This document shows positions 1 through 7,535 of a stretch of 11,842 bases of DNA, one piece after another. The notes beneath the pieces were generated by a model. The model saw only the letters and a list, made by a program, of their open reading frames with translations, ran no database searches and had not been told where the DNA came from. The translations under genes and the position numbers were made by a program. Positions within the stretch are counted from its first letter, which is position 1, and every line of letters begins with the position of its first letter. The DNA is from DATJGF01 sp035495315 (lineage in GTDB: Bacteria; Verrucomicrobiota; Verrucomicrobiia; Limisphaerales; UBA8199): positions 1-11,842 of the forward strand of contig DATJGF010000212.1 in NCBI GenBank assembly GCA_035495315.1. Reading direction: 5' to 3'.

Positions 1-1
1 A

Positions 2-1165
2 ACATTGAAATACGATCCCCAGGGAAATCAGCTATGGGTGGCGCGCTATAATGGTTCTGGCAACACCGGGGATCGTCCCGCCTACTACGCAATCAAAGTG
101 GACGATGCCGCCAATGCTTATGTTACGGGATCGGCAGGAACCGTGAAATATGACCCCGACGGGAACCAACTTTGGGTCCGCACCAATGTGCCTGGAGAGG
201 CGTTGGCAGTCGACGCCAGCGGCAACGTCTATGTCACGGGAACAATATATCCCTCGGCAACCAACAGCGACATCGGCACCGTGAAATATGACCCTGACGG
301 GAACCAGCTGTGGATCGCTTATTACGACGGTCCCGCCCATTCCTACGACAGCGCCGGTCGCGCACGCGCGCTGGCGGTGGATCCGGTCGACAACGTTTAT
401 GTCACCGGCACCTCTTCAGTCAATTACACCAATCAAGACTTCGTCATCGTGAAATATGATGCGAATGGGAACCAACTTTGGACAGCCCGTTATGATGGTC
501 CCACCCACGGATTTGACGAAGCCAGGGCGATTTGCGTTGACACCAATCTTAATGTTTACGTCTCGGGCGTATTGGACGAGGCAGGCGATGTGGCTGGGGA
601 TTTGGCAATCATCAAGTACGCTCCCGACGGCCAACAGCTCTGGGTCACTCGCTATGACGGACCGGCTCACGAGGCCGATGGGCCTTGGGCGATGATGCTC
701 GATGCCGATGGAAATATCTTTGTAGCCGGTTACGTCACCGTCTTTGAGGAGCCCATAGGCACCGGCTACGACTTCGTCACCCTCAAATATGATTCTGCTG
801 GACACCAACTCGCGGCCGACCACTTGGGAGATCCCAATGACGCAGAGGCTTACGATATGGCACTCGACCGCGACGGCAATGTTTATGTCGCCGGCTACAG
901 CTTCGGCGACGGCTTTCTGACCGCCAAGTACGTTCAGCATCCCATCGCCAGCGAATGGATCTCAGCAACCATGCTAAGCCCGACGGTGCTTCAATTTATG
1001 CTGAGGGGCGAGGCCCAGCGCTCCTATGAGATCCAAGCGTCTACTGACCTCATTCATTGGACTACTGTGACCGAACTGTTCAACGGCAGCGGCACAACCC
1101 CATTCGTCGATACCATAGCGACGAATGGGGTCGGCAGGTTTTATCGCGCGCTCAAAGTGCCCTGA
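2..1165 (+). CDS. SBBP-repeat beta-propeller protein, 5'-truncated by the window
   Basis: The reading frame is open to the left window edge, so the true start and any signal peptide lie outside; the TTG at position 5 is not a credible start. The 386 visible residues are built of repeats of about 45-60 residues. Each pairs a 'KYDPxGNQLWxxRYDGP' strand with a 'A(L/I)AVDxxxNVYVTG' strand, and six copies of the KYD-type motif are present. This matches the SBBP/NHL-like beta-propeller class. After the propeller come about 60 residues ending in 'YEIQASTDLIHW' and 'GRFYRALKVP', a tail I recognise from many secreted verrucomicrobial propeller and LamG-type proteins. The protein is probably secreted or surface-exposed; ligand and function are unknown. 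The next gene on the strand starts 169 bp downstream. No catalytic motif is visible. Confidence 0.85.
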   Translation, partial: TLKYDPQGNQLWVARYNGSGNTGDRPAYYAIKVDDAANAYVTGSAGTVKYDPDGNQLWVRTNVPGEALAVDASGNVYVTGTIYPSATNSDIGTVKYDPDGNQLWIAYYDGPAHSYDSAGRARALAVDPVDNVYVTGTSSVNYTNQDFVIVKYDANGNQLWTARYDGPTHGFDEARAICVDTNLNVYVSGVLDEAGDVAGDLAIIKYAPDGQQLWVTRYDGPAHEADGPWAMMLDADGNIFVAGYVTVFEEPIGTGYDFVTLKYDSAGHQLAADHLGDPNDAEAYDMALDRDGNVYVAGYSFGDGFLTAKYVQHPIASEWISATMLSPTVLQFMLRGEAQRSYEIQASTDLIHWTTVTELFNGSGTTPFVDTIATNGVGRFYRALKVP

Positions 1166-1178
1166 CCTGGAAGGCATT

Positions 1179-1201
1179 GAACCCGAACATTATGTGGGTT
1201 C
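1179..1201 (+). terminator. stem-loop just after the propeller gene stop codon
   Basis: GAACCC at 1179-1184 pairs with GGGTTC at 1196-1201, and ACA/TGT inside the loop can extend the stem past a two-base bulge. It lies 13 bp after the stop codon at 1163-1165. No T-tract follows, so it is not a canonical intrinsic terminator. It may be a 3'-end stabilising hairpin or chance. Confidence 0.25.
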
Positions 1202-1334
1202 TGGTTAGGGCCCGAAAACACTGGGCAATTTCATCTTAAAACTTTCGCCGGTTTTTTCAAAAAAAACGTCGTGAGCATCGTGGAACAGGAGACGGTTAAA
1301 CCACAATACATCAACAAGGCTTTTCACATATCTT

Positions 1335-2312
1335 ATGAAAACGAAGTTCACAATCTTTGGAATAAGCGCGCTGGCCACTCTGCCAGTCTTCAATCTCGAC
1401 GCCCAGCCGAGGTACTCCAACTGGAGCGAGCCAGTCAATCTTGGCACAGTGATCAACACCGCGTATAACGATCAGCATCCGGCCCTCTCCAAAGATGGGC
1501 TGAGTCTATATATCTCCTCAAATCGGCCCGGCGGGTACGGTGCCGATGACCTCTGGGTTTCCCATCGGGCCAATGTCAGTGATGCCTGGGAGCCACCTCA
1601 AAATCTCGGGGCGGTCATCAACACCGGGGCCGTGGAGTTTAGCCCCGCTTTCGCGCGCGATGGCCACTGGTTGTTTTTTCACAGTGACCGGCCGGGAGGT
1701 TATGGCGGGGTGGACATTTGGGCTTCGCATCGAGTGGACATCCACGATGACTTTGCTTGGGAACCTCCGATCAACCTCGGGCCCGGTGTCAATTCGCCCT
1801 ACGATGATGCCGGTCCGACCTTGTTCGAGGATGAGGAGACAGGCATCACCACCCTCTATTTCACAAGTCTGAATCGCCCGGAAGGGTTGGGAGACTGGGA
1901 CATCTACGCCAGTGTTCTTGGCCCTGACGGCGTGTTCGGCCCCGCATCGCTGGTTGTCGAGTTGAGTGCCCCGGGCACAGCGGCGACCGGACGTGACACC
2001 CGGACAGCAATTCGCCATGACGGGCTGGAGATATTCCTGACCTCGAACCGCCCCGGCGGCCAAGGCAGCGGCGATTTGTGGGTTTCCACGCGAGCCACGA
2101 CGCTCGATCCGTGGTCCACCCCCGTGAATGTTGGGCTCCCGGTGAACTCCATTTACTTCGACGGCGCCCCCGCGCTTTCCGCCGATGGCGAGACCCTGTT
2201 CTTCTATTCCAATCGCCCGGAAGGCTTCGGCGCGAATGACCTGTATGTCACGACTCGGCACAAGCTCCACGGCAGTGACGCCTCCGCGACCGCGAATGTC
2301 ATTTCTCAGTGA
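1335..2312 (+). CDS. Secreted PD40/TolB-like beta-propeller protein
   Basis: The protein has 325 residues. The N-terminus MKTKFTIFGISALATLPVF is a plausible Sec signal peptide, with cleavage likely after LDA at residue 23. The mature part consists of five WD40-like (PD40) blades. Each ends in a motif of the form (L/I)(Y/F)xxSNRPxGxGxxD(L/I)(W/Y)xSxR, at about residues 58-78, 113-133, 174-194, 233-253 and 288-308. Each is preceded by '(P)xNLGxxINTxxxDxxPALSxDG'. This is the blade pattern of TolB-type and OmpA-associated PD40 proteins. No OmpA, peptidase or other catalytic domain follows, so it is a propeller-only protein, probably periplasmic or extracellular and binding a protein or glycan partner. 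The ATG start is chosen for its signal peptide. A strong Shine-Dalgarno is absent; only AAGG about 15 nt upstream is visible. The partner is unknown. Confidence 0.88.
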   Translation: MKTKFTIFGISALATLPVFNLDAQPRYSNWSEPVNLGTVINTAYNDQHPALSKDGLSLYISSNRPGGYGADDLWVSHRANVSDAWEPPQNLGAVINTGAVEFSPAFARDGHWLFFHSDRPGGYGGVDIWASHRVDIHDDFAWEPPINLGPGVNSPYDDAGPTLFEDEETGITTLYFTSLNRPEGLGDWDIYASVLGPDGVFGPASLVVELSAPGTAATGRDTRTAIRHDGLEIFLTSNRPGGQGSGDLWVSTRATTLDPWSTPVNVGLPVNSIYFDGAPALSADGETLFFYSNRPEGFGANDLYVTTRHKLHGSDASATANVISQ

Positions 2313-2347
2313 ATCCGCCCGAAATGGTGCGGTTTGAACCTAGGGCA

Positions 2348-2362
2348 GGCAAGGGGCTTGCC
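2348..2362 (+). terminator. GC-rich hairpin downstream of the PD40 gene
   Basis: GGCAAG at 2348-2353 and CTTGCC at 2357-2362 form a perfect 6-bp stem with a GGG loop. It lies about 36 bp after the stop codon at 2310-2312. The following sequence is not T-rich, so it is at best a weak or Rho-assisted termination signal. Confidence 0.3.
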
Positions 2363-2427
2363 CGGTTTGGGAAAGCGGCACCGCGACGCGTCAAGCGTTT
2401 GCCACGATGCTGACCTTGCGATAGAGT

Positions 2428-2447
2428 TAAACAGATCTCACTGTTTA
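2428..2447. promoter_or_regulatory. perfect 7-bp inverted repeat upstream of the pseudopilin gene
   Basis: TAAACAG at 2428-2434 and CTGTTTA at 2441-2447 are perfect inverted copies separated by 6 bp. They lie 26 bp before the chosen ATG at 2474, in an AT-rich stretch. The geometry fits either an operator for a dimeric regulator or a small 5'-UTR hairpin. No regulator is known to bind this sequence, and a chance origin cannot be excluded. Confidence 0.25.
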
Positions 2448-2473
2448 TATCATTTCAGCTATTGGCCATTGGT

Positions 2474-3304
2474 ATGCGCCATAGCGTTGACAACACAAGT
2501 TTTGACAAGAGGCGTGGCTGCGCGGGATTCACCTTGCTCGAGCTGCTGGTTGTTATTGCCATCATTGCGGTTCTGGCGGCGCTAATGTTGCCCGCCTTGA
2601 GTAAGGCCAAAGACCGTGGACGATCTACAGCCTGTCTCAACAATCTCAAGCAGCTGCAGCTGGGATGGGAAATCTACGCTGGCGACAACGCAGACAATTT
2701 GGTTCCAAACAAGGATGACGATGATGGAACCGGCAATTGGGTCTCGCTGCCCGGTTCCTGGGTGCTGGGCAATGCCGTCCTGGATGTGACAACGACTAAC
2801 ATTCAGAAGGGCGCGTTGTTTCCTTACATCAAGTCGGCGGCAACTTATCGTTGTCCGGCGGACAAATCCACCGTCGCGAGCGATCTGGGCTTACTCCGGA
2901 CCCGCAGTTATGGACTGCAAATGTGGCTGAATGGAACGGAAGAAGGGCTTTATTACGTCCGCAATAAGACCCGTACCGCCGAGATCCCGAATCCGAGCAA
3001 GGTGTTCGCCTTTATCGATGTATCGGAATGGCTCATCGACAGCGGCGTGTTTTGCACCATTCCCAACGCTCCCGAACTCGGGTCCCTGCGAGATCAATGG
3101 TGTTATCAACCTTCGGACCGCCATAACCAGGGCGCCAATCTGTCATTCGTCGATGGGCATATGGACCATTACCACTGGGGGTGCCCAAAGCTTCTCAAAG
3201 ATTGGTCATTACCGGCAGTTAACGCAACGGATCTTACCGACCTTAGAAGACTGCAGGAAGGAGTGCCTGAAGGGACTCGAAGATCCGATGTTTTCAACAG
3301 GTGA
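2474..3304 (+). CDS. Type II pseudopilin-like protein with H-X9-DG motif
   Basis: The protein has 276 residues from the ATG at 2474; an in-frame TTG four codons upstream at 2462 is an alternative start. A short basic leader (KRRGCAG) is followed by the class III prepilin signature G|FTLLELLVVIAIIAVL. The cleavage glycine is residue 18 and the conserved glutamate is at +5 (residue 23). The hydrophobic N-terminal helix runs to about residue 42 and continues as 'SKAKDRGRSTACLNNLKQLQLGW'. Near the C-terminus, H217 is followed by nine residues and then D227-G228 ('RHNQGANLSFVDGH'). This is the prepilin-associated H-X9-DG motif, which is massively amplified in Verrucomicrobiota and Planctomycetota. 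Processing by a prepilin peptidase is expected. Whether it enters a type II secretion or pilus-like filament, or is a cell-envelope protein using the same signal, cannot be told. No secretion genes are adjacent, so it appears to be an orphan. Confidence 0.9.
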   Translation: MRHSVDNTSFDKRRGCAGFTLLELLVVIAIIAVLAALMLPALSKAKDRGRSTACLNNLKQLQLGWEIYAGDNADNLVPNKDDDDGTGNWVSLPGSWVLGNAVLDVTTTNIQKGALFPYIKSAATYRCPADKSTVASDLGLLRTRSYGLQMWLNGTEEGLYYVRNKTRTAEIPNPSKVFAFIDVSEWLIDSGVFCTIPNAPELGSLRDQWCYQPSDRHNQGANLSFVDGHMDHYHWGCPKLLKDWSLPAVNATDLTDLRRLQEGVPEGTRRSDVFNR

Positions 3305-3729
3305 TCGAACCGAACCTTCAGTAAGCGGGTTAGCACCGGTTTGAAATGGTAGTGGAAGAGTTAGTTGAGTTTGCCTCAGCATCCTCGCAGATTTTTGGCT
3401 GAAATCGCACCTGGACCAGCCGATTCTGACCGTTGGCTCCATCTTCAACTACTCCTACATTATCGCTGCACCCGCCTGAGAAACCCGCGTGTTTGGCGGC
3501 AATTGCACCTCAAGGCAAATCCAGGGAATCACACCGTTATTGTCTCACAGCCCCAAAGAATATGGCTCGTGTTCGTTCGTAGTCGTATTTCACGAAGTGC
3601 GCAGGCAAAGTCAAGAGGTTGGGATTACCGTCGCGGGTCATCGAAGCGGTTAAGAGCCGAATCCAAATAGGATATTGCACTCAACCGGCGCCTTCCATCA
3701 GCATCTCACAATTAAACGCGTTTGAAAAA
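3305..3729. other. gene-poor stretch between pseudopilin and ceramidase-like genes
   Basis: This is 425 bp with no convincing gene. A short plus-strand frame (3365-3670) is arginine- and tryptophan-rich, has no recognisable domain and is probably chance. Another plus frame (3369-3476), without an ATG, reads 'ILADFWLKSHLDQPILTVG' before a TGA and looks more protein-like, so a decayed gene fragment is possible. I see no clear promoter and no terminator with a T-tract. The promoter of the ceramidase-like gene presumably lies here. Confidence 0.4.
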
Positions 3730-5124
3730 ATGAACTCTTGTAACAAACACTTGTTGGCCTGGTTGCTAGTCTGCACTTGTGGCTTCAGCGGAATCAGCCG
3801 AGCCGACGACCCGGCTCCGTCAGCCACTCCCGCCGCCATAAAGGAAAAGCACATATGGCAAGGGGACCTTCGTGCGGGAAGCGCCAAAATGGACATTACG
3901 CCCGAGAACCCTAAGAAGCCCGTCCACGACAAAGTGCATGCGCGTGTCCTGGTGTTGGAGATTGGCACCAACCGCCTGGCGTTCATTTCCGTCGATCTGG
4001 GAATCTATACCAGCGAGCATTTGATTGCTGCCTGCAAGGAGAAATTCGGGCTGTCGCAAGTCCTCCTGAGTTCCTCCCACACGCATTCAGACCCGGGCGG
4101 CAGCTACAAGGACTTTTACGAACGGCAGATCCTCCAGGCTGTCGGCGTCGCTACCAGGAACATGTTCCCGGCGCGCATTTCGGCCGGGCGCAGGAGCTTT
4201 CCGCAACTGGGCTTCAACCGTCTGGTTGTTCGCGAGGATGGGCATGCCCGGGAATCCTGGGTGTCGGATGATCATTACTTGTGTGAAAACCCAGACCGCA
4301 TCCCTTTCGGGCCGGTTGACCCGGAGGTTGGGATAATCAAGATCGAGGACGCGGAGGGGCAATCCCGCGCCGTGATCATGAATTACGCCTGCCACGCCGA
4401 TGTAGTCTGCCAGAACTACGCCGTGTCGGCCGATTATCCCGGTGTCGCTTGCCGCAAAGTGGAGGAAGCATTCGGTCCAAACCTCGTTTGTCTTTTTGTT
4501 CAAGGCGCCGCCGGGAACATTGAATCGCTGATCATCAGTTCCCGCCGCACCGGTCCGGACGACCCGTTCCAGACGGACTACAATGCCATCGAGCGGGTTG
4601 GTCACCTGCTTTCTTACGAAGCCATCAAACTCACCAAGTCTCTGACTGCCAAGCCCGGTAAGGAGACAACTATCCGTTACCTCAACGATTCTCTGAAATT
4701 CATCGGGCGCTTCGACAAAGACAAGCCATTCGATGTGCACTTATGCAGCATTCTGATCAACGATGAGATCGCCATCGCCACGGTGCCGGGCGAACCGTTC
4801 ATCCAGCTCCAGCTTGACTGGAAACAAAAAGTGGGCATGGTTCAGCCGTTTGTTTTTGGCTACACCTGGTACGAGGGGACCTGGCCCAATTACATTCCCG
4901 ACATCGTGTCCGCTGCCCGAGGTGGTTACGGGGCCGACCAAAATGGTCCTACGATGATCGAAGTCGGTTCCGGCGAAGCCATAATGAATAAGCACTTGGA
5001 GAACGTTTTCAGGCTGAACGGGCTGATGCGCGATACCCCTGGTCCAGTGGGTTGGACCCCCGGCGACCGCTGGATCTACATGGCGGTGCCGAGAACAAAT
5101 TCCGTTGATCGAGTTCATCCCTGA
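3730..5124 (+). CDS. Secreted neutral/alkaline ceramidase-like zinc hydrolase
   Basis: The protein has 464 residues from ATG 3730. This start is preferred over a TTG 37 codons upstream because it places a signal peptide at the N-terminus (MNSCNKHLLAWLLVCTCGF...SRA|DD, cleavage near residue 25). The fold is recognised from 'RAGSAKMDITP' (about 48-58), 'VHARVLVLE' (about 69-77), 'SSSHTHSDPGG' (114-124), 'NYACHADVV' (218-226), 'SADYPG' (233-238) and 'VQGAAGN' (257-263), all typical of the neutral ceramidase N-terminal domain. Probable zinc ligands are H117 and/or H119, H222 and E355 in 'TVPGE', assigned by motif comparison with bacterial neutral ceramidase. The catalytic-serine motif of true ceramidases (GDVSPN) is replaced by GAAGNI, so ceramide hydrolysis is doubtful; another amide or ester substrate is possible. 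The C-terminal beta domain of full-length ceramidases is missing or very short. GH95 begins 32 bp downstream on the same strand, suggesting co-transcription. The last 12 or so residues may be altered by a frameshift. Confidence 0.85.
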   Translation: MNSCNKHLLAWLLVCTCGFSGISRADDPAPSATPAAIKEKHIWQGDLRAGSAKMDITPENPKKPVHDKVHARVLVLEIGTNRLAFISVDLGIYTSEHLIAACKEKFGLSQVLLSSSHTHSDPGGSYKDFYERQILQAVGVATRNMFPARISAGRRSFPQLGFNRLVVREDGHARESWVSDDHYLCENPDRIPFGPVDPEVGIIKIEDAEGQSRAVIMNYACHADVVCQNYAVSADYPGVACRKVEEAFGPNLVCLFVQGAAGNIESLIISSRRTGPDDPFQTDYNAIERVGHLLSYEAIKLTKSLTAKPGKETTIRYLNDSLKFIGRFDKDKPFDVHLCSILINDEIAIATVPGEPFIQLQLDWKQKVGMVQPFVFGYTWYEGTWPNYIPDIVSAARGGYGADQNGPTMIEVGSGEAIMNKHLENVFRLNGLMRDTPGPVGWTPGDRWIYMAVPRTNSVDRVHP

Positions 5125-5156
5125 ACACACTTGGAAAGGCATCACGCCCCTTTCAC

Positions 5157-7529
5157 ATGAAAAGTTGCATGTCAACCGGGTTCGTCGCCATTAGCCTATC
5201 CGCCGTCGCAGCTTTGGGCTGGACAGGAACGCTGCGCGGCGCATCCGAAGGGGAGAAGAGCGATATGGTGCTTTGGTATCGCCAACCGGCGCAAAAATGG
5301 CTCGAGGCGATGCCCGTCGGCAATGGTTACATGGGCGCGATGGTCTTTGGGGGCATCGCGCAGGAACGGATCGCGCTAAATGAATCCAGTTTTTGGTCCG
5401 GTCGCCCGCATGATTACAACGACACCAACGCGGTCCACTACTTCCCAAAAATCCGGGATTTGGTTTCTGCCGAAAAATTCCAGGAAGCTGAGAAACTGGT
5501 CGACGAGCATTTCTATGGGGTTCCGAAAGCTCAGCAAGCCTTCGAGCCCATCGGCGATTTGTTGCTGAAGTTTGAGGGCGCGGACGAGGCTCGGGATTAT
5601 CGCCGCGAATTGGACATGGAAACCGGTGTGGCGAAGGTCAGCTATAAAGTCGGCGACGCCATAATCACTCGCGAAGTGTTCGCGTCCTACCCGGATCGTG
5701 TGTTGGTTGTGCACATCAGCGGCGATAAACCGAGGCGCGTGTCGGTCTTGACACGGCTGAATAGTCCTTACCTCCATAGCTCGAAGGCAACGCCGCGCGG
5801 GCTGGTGATGGATGGCTCATGGAGAAAAGTCGGTTCGGCAACAAATTGGTTGATTGCACCGGTGGAGGGAACCGGTTTGAGATTTGAGACAGCCCTTGTA
5901 GCGCGACAAGAAGGGGGAGACACCGAAACAACTAACGGCACTGTGCGGATTCAGCGAGCGGATGCCGTCACGTTCATCCTCACGATCGCCACGAGTTATA
6001 TCAATTACACCAATATCAGCGGCGATCCTGCCGCCGTTTGCCAGCAGGTTCTCTTGCGGGTCGCGGCAGAAGATTATGCCACCATGCGCCAACGGCATGA
6101 AAATGATTTTCGGGCTTTGATGAGCAGGGCGCATTTGCATATCGGCAATGCTTTGCTGAACGAAAAGCCGATTGACGAGCGCCTCAAGGCCGTTCGCGAG
6201 GGCAGCTCAGATGCGAACCTGGAAGCGCTGGTCTTTCAATTCGGACGTTACCTCTTAGCGGCCAGCAGCCGTGCGGGCGGGCAGCCAGCCAACTTGCAGG
6301 GCATCTGGAACGAAGACGTGCTTCCACCTTGGGGCAGCAAATACACCATCAACATCAACACGGAGATGAATTACTGGCCCGCGGAGGTCTGCAACTTGTC
6401 GGAATGCGCGCAACCGTTGTTCGACATGCTTAAAGAGATCTCGGTCAACGGCTCGGAAACCGCTCGGGCCTATTACGGTTGCGGTGGTTGGGTCGCACAT
6501 CATAACCTCGATATCTGGCGCGGCACAGCTCCCGTGGACGCCGCGCGGTTTGGCATGTGGCCGGTCGGCGGAGCGTGGCTTTGCCAACATTTGTGGGAGC
6601 ACTACGCGTTTACCGGCGACGCTCAGTTTCTCAGGGAATATTACCCGGTGATGAAAGGCGCTGCGCAGTTCCTCCTGGAAGTCATGACGGAAGAACCGAA
6701 GCATCATTGGCTGGTCACGCCCTTCTCGATGTCGCCGGAACATGGTTATCTCGACAGCGAAGGGAAAATGGCTTTCCTTTCGCCTTCACCTACAATGGAT
6801 GTCGCGCTGATCTGAGAATTGTTCCCGCATTGCATTGAGGCGAGCCGCACACTGGGGGTGGATTCGGATTTTCGCGCCCGATTGGAAAGCGCGCTCGCCA
6901 GGATCCCGCCTTACCAAATCGGCAAATCGGGTTATGTCCAGGAGTGGATTGAAGACTGGCAGCCTGGTCAGCAAGGGCATAATGTTTCGCCAAACTTTCC
7001 CTTTTATCCCGGCAGCTCAATCACTCTGCGCGGGAATCCTGAGTTTGCGATGGCATATCAAAAATGGATGGAAGCTCATCCTCCGCGCGGCGGCTTCCCG
7101 CTTTCGTGGGGCATTGCCATGTGGGCCCGTTTGGAACGCGGTGACAAGGTCGGATCCCTCATCCAGACCTATGTGAATCGAGGGCCCGCGGTTAACCTCC
7201 ACAACGCAGGTGCAAATCAATCTGACGCAAGTTTCGGTTATACTGCCGCGGTCGCTGAAGCTTTGGTTCAAAGCCATGCCGGAGAAATCAGCTTGTTGCC
7301 GGCTTTGCCGCCGCAATGGCCAAACGGCTCAGTTCAGGGCTTGTGCGCGCGTGGCGGATACGAAGTAAGCATCGAATGGGAAAAGGGAAAACTGTCCTCG
7401 GCACAAATCAGCAATCGCAAAGGGGGCTCTTGCAGGGTGCGTTACCGTGAAACAACGACTAAATTATCACTCGCACGCGGTGAAGTGGCTGGCTTGAACG
7501 GCGAGTTGGCGACTGTTGTTCGGCATTGA
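5157..7529 (+). pseudogene. GH95 alpha-L-fucosidase-family gene interrupted by an in-frame TGA
   Basis: The first open part (5157-6815) encodes 552 residues. After the TGA at 6813-6815, homology continues in the same frame to 7529, giving 790 codon positions, a normal GH95 length. Residues 1-29 form a signal peptide ending in LRGA. The GH95 beta-sandwich domain starts at 'LWYRQPAQKWLEAMPVGNGYMGAM', and the (alpha/alpha)6 barrel carries 'NLQGIWNED' and 'TININTEMNYWPAE'. By comparison with Bifidobacterium 1,2-alpha-L-fucosidase, N399/N401 (NIN) are the water-activating asparagines, E528 in 'SPEHG' is the general acid and the Asp at about position 690 in 'QSDASFG' matches the other catalytic Asp. 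That Asp lies after the stop, so the 552-residue product should be inactive. Family members read 'IR(E/D)LF' where this gene reads 'I-stop-ELF', consistent with a single CGA-to-TGA change. GH95 enzymes remove alpha-1,2-L-fucose, and some act on alpha-L-galactose; the substrate here is unproven. The gene follows the ceramidase-like gene by 32 bp. Confidence 0.88.
6813..6815 (+). other. in-frame TGA interrupting GH95
   Basis: The codon series ATC-TGA-GAA-TTG-TTC spans the break without any shift of frame. The 'PTMDVALI' stretch before it and the 'ELFPHCIEASRTLGVD' stretch after it are contiguous in GH95 proteins, which have an arginine at the stop position. I see no convincing selenocysteine or tryptophan logic here. 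A C-to-T nonsense mutation of CGA, or a sequencing or assembly error, are the simplest readings. Confidence 0.9.
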
Positions 7530-7535
7530 ACAAGG

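Noticed and set aside
1233..1270. GTTTTTTCAAAAAAAAC stretch as an intrinsic terminator
   Set aside because: It is only an A/T run pair with no GC stem before the T-tract, so it would not form a terminator hairpin.
1518..2270. Minus-strand frame of 250 codons opposite the PD40 gene
   Set aside because: It is a mirror of the repetitive propeller coding sequence, with no recognisable motif or start context.
4087..4740. Long minus-strand frame (217 codons) opposite the ceramidase-like gene
   Set aside because: It lies entirely antisense to a gene with clear family motifs, has no domain of its own, and arises from the codon bias of the real gene.
6813..6815. Selenocysteine codon in GH95
   Set aside because: The family residue here is arginine, not cysteine, the site is not catalytic, and no obvious SECIS-like hairpin was recognised directly after it.
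6819..7529. Independent 236-codon gene starting at TTG 6819
   Set aside because: It is in the same frame as the upstream GH95 part and continues its homology directly after the TGA, so it is the 3' part of one gene rather than a separate one.
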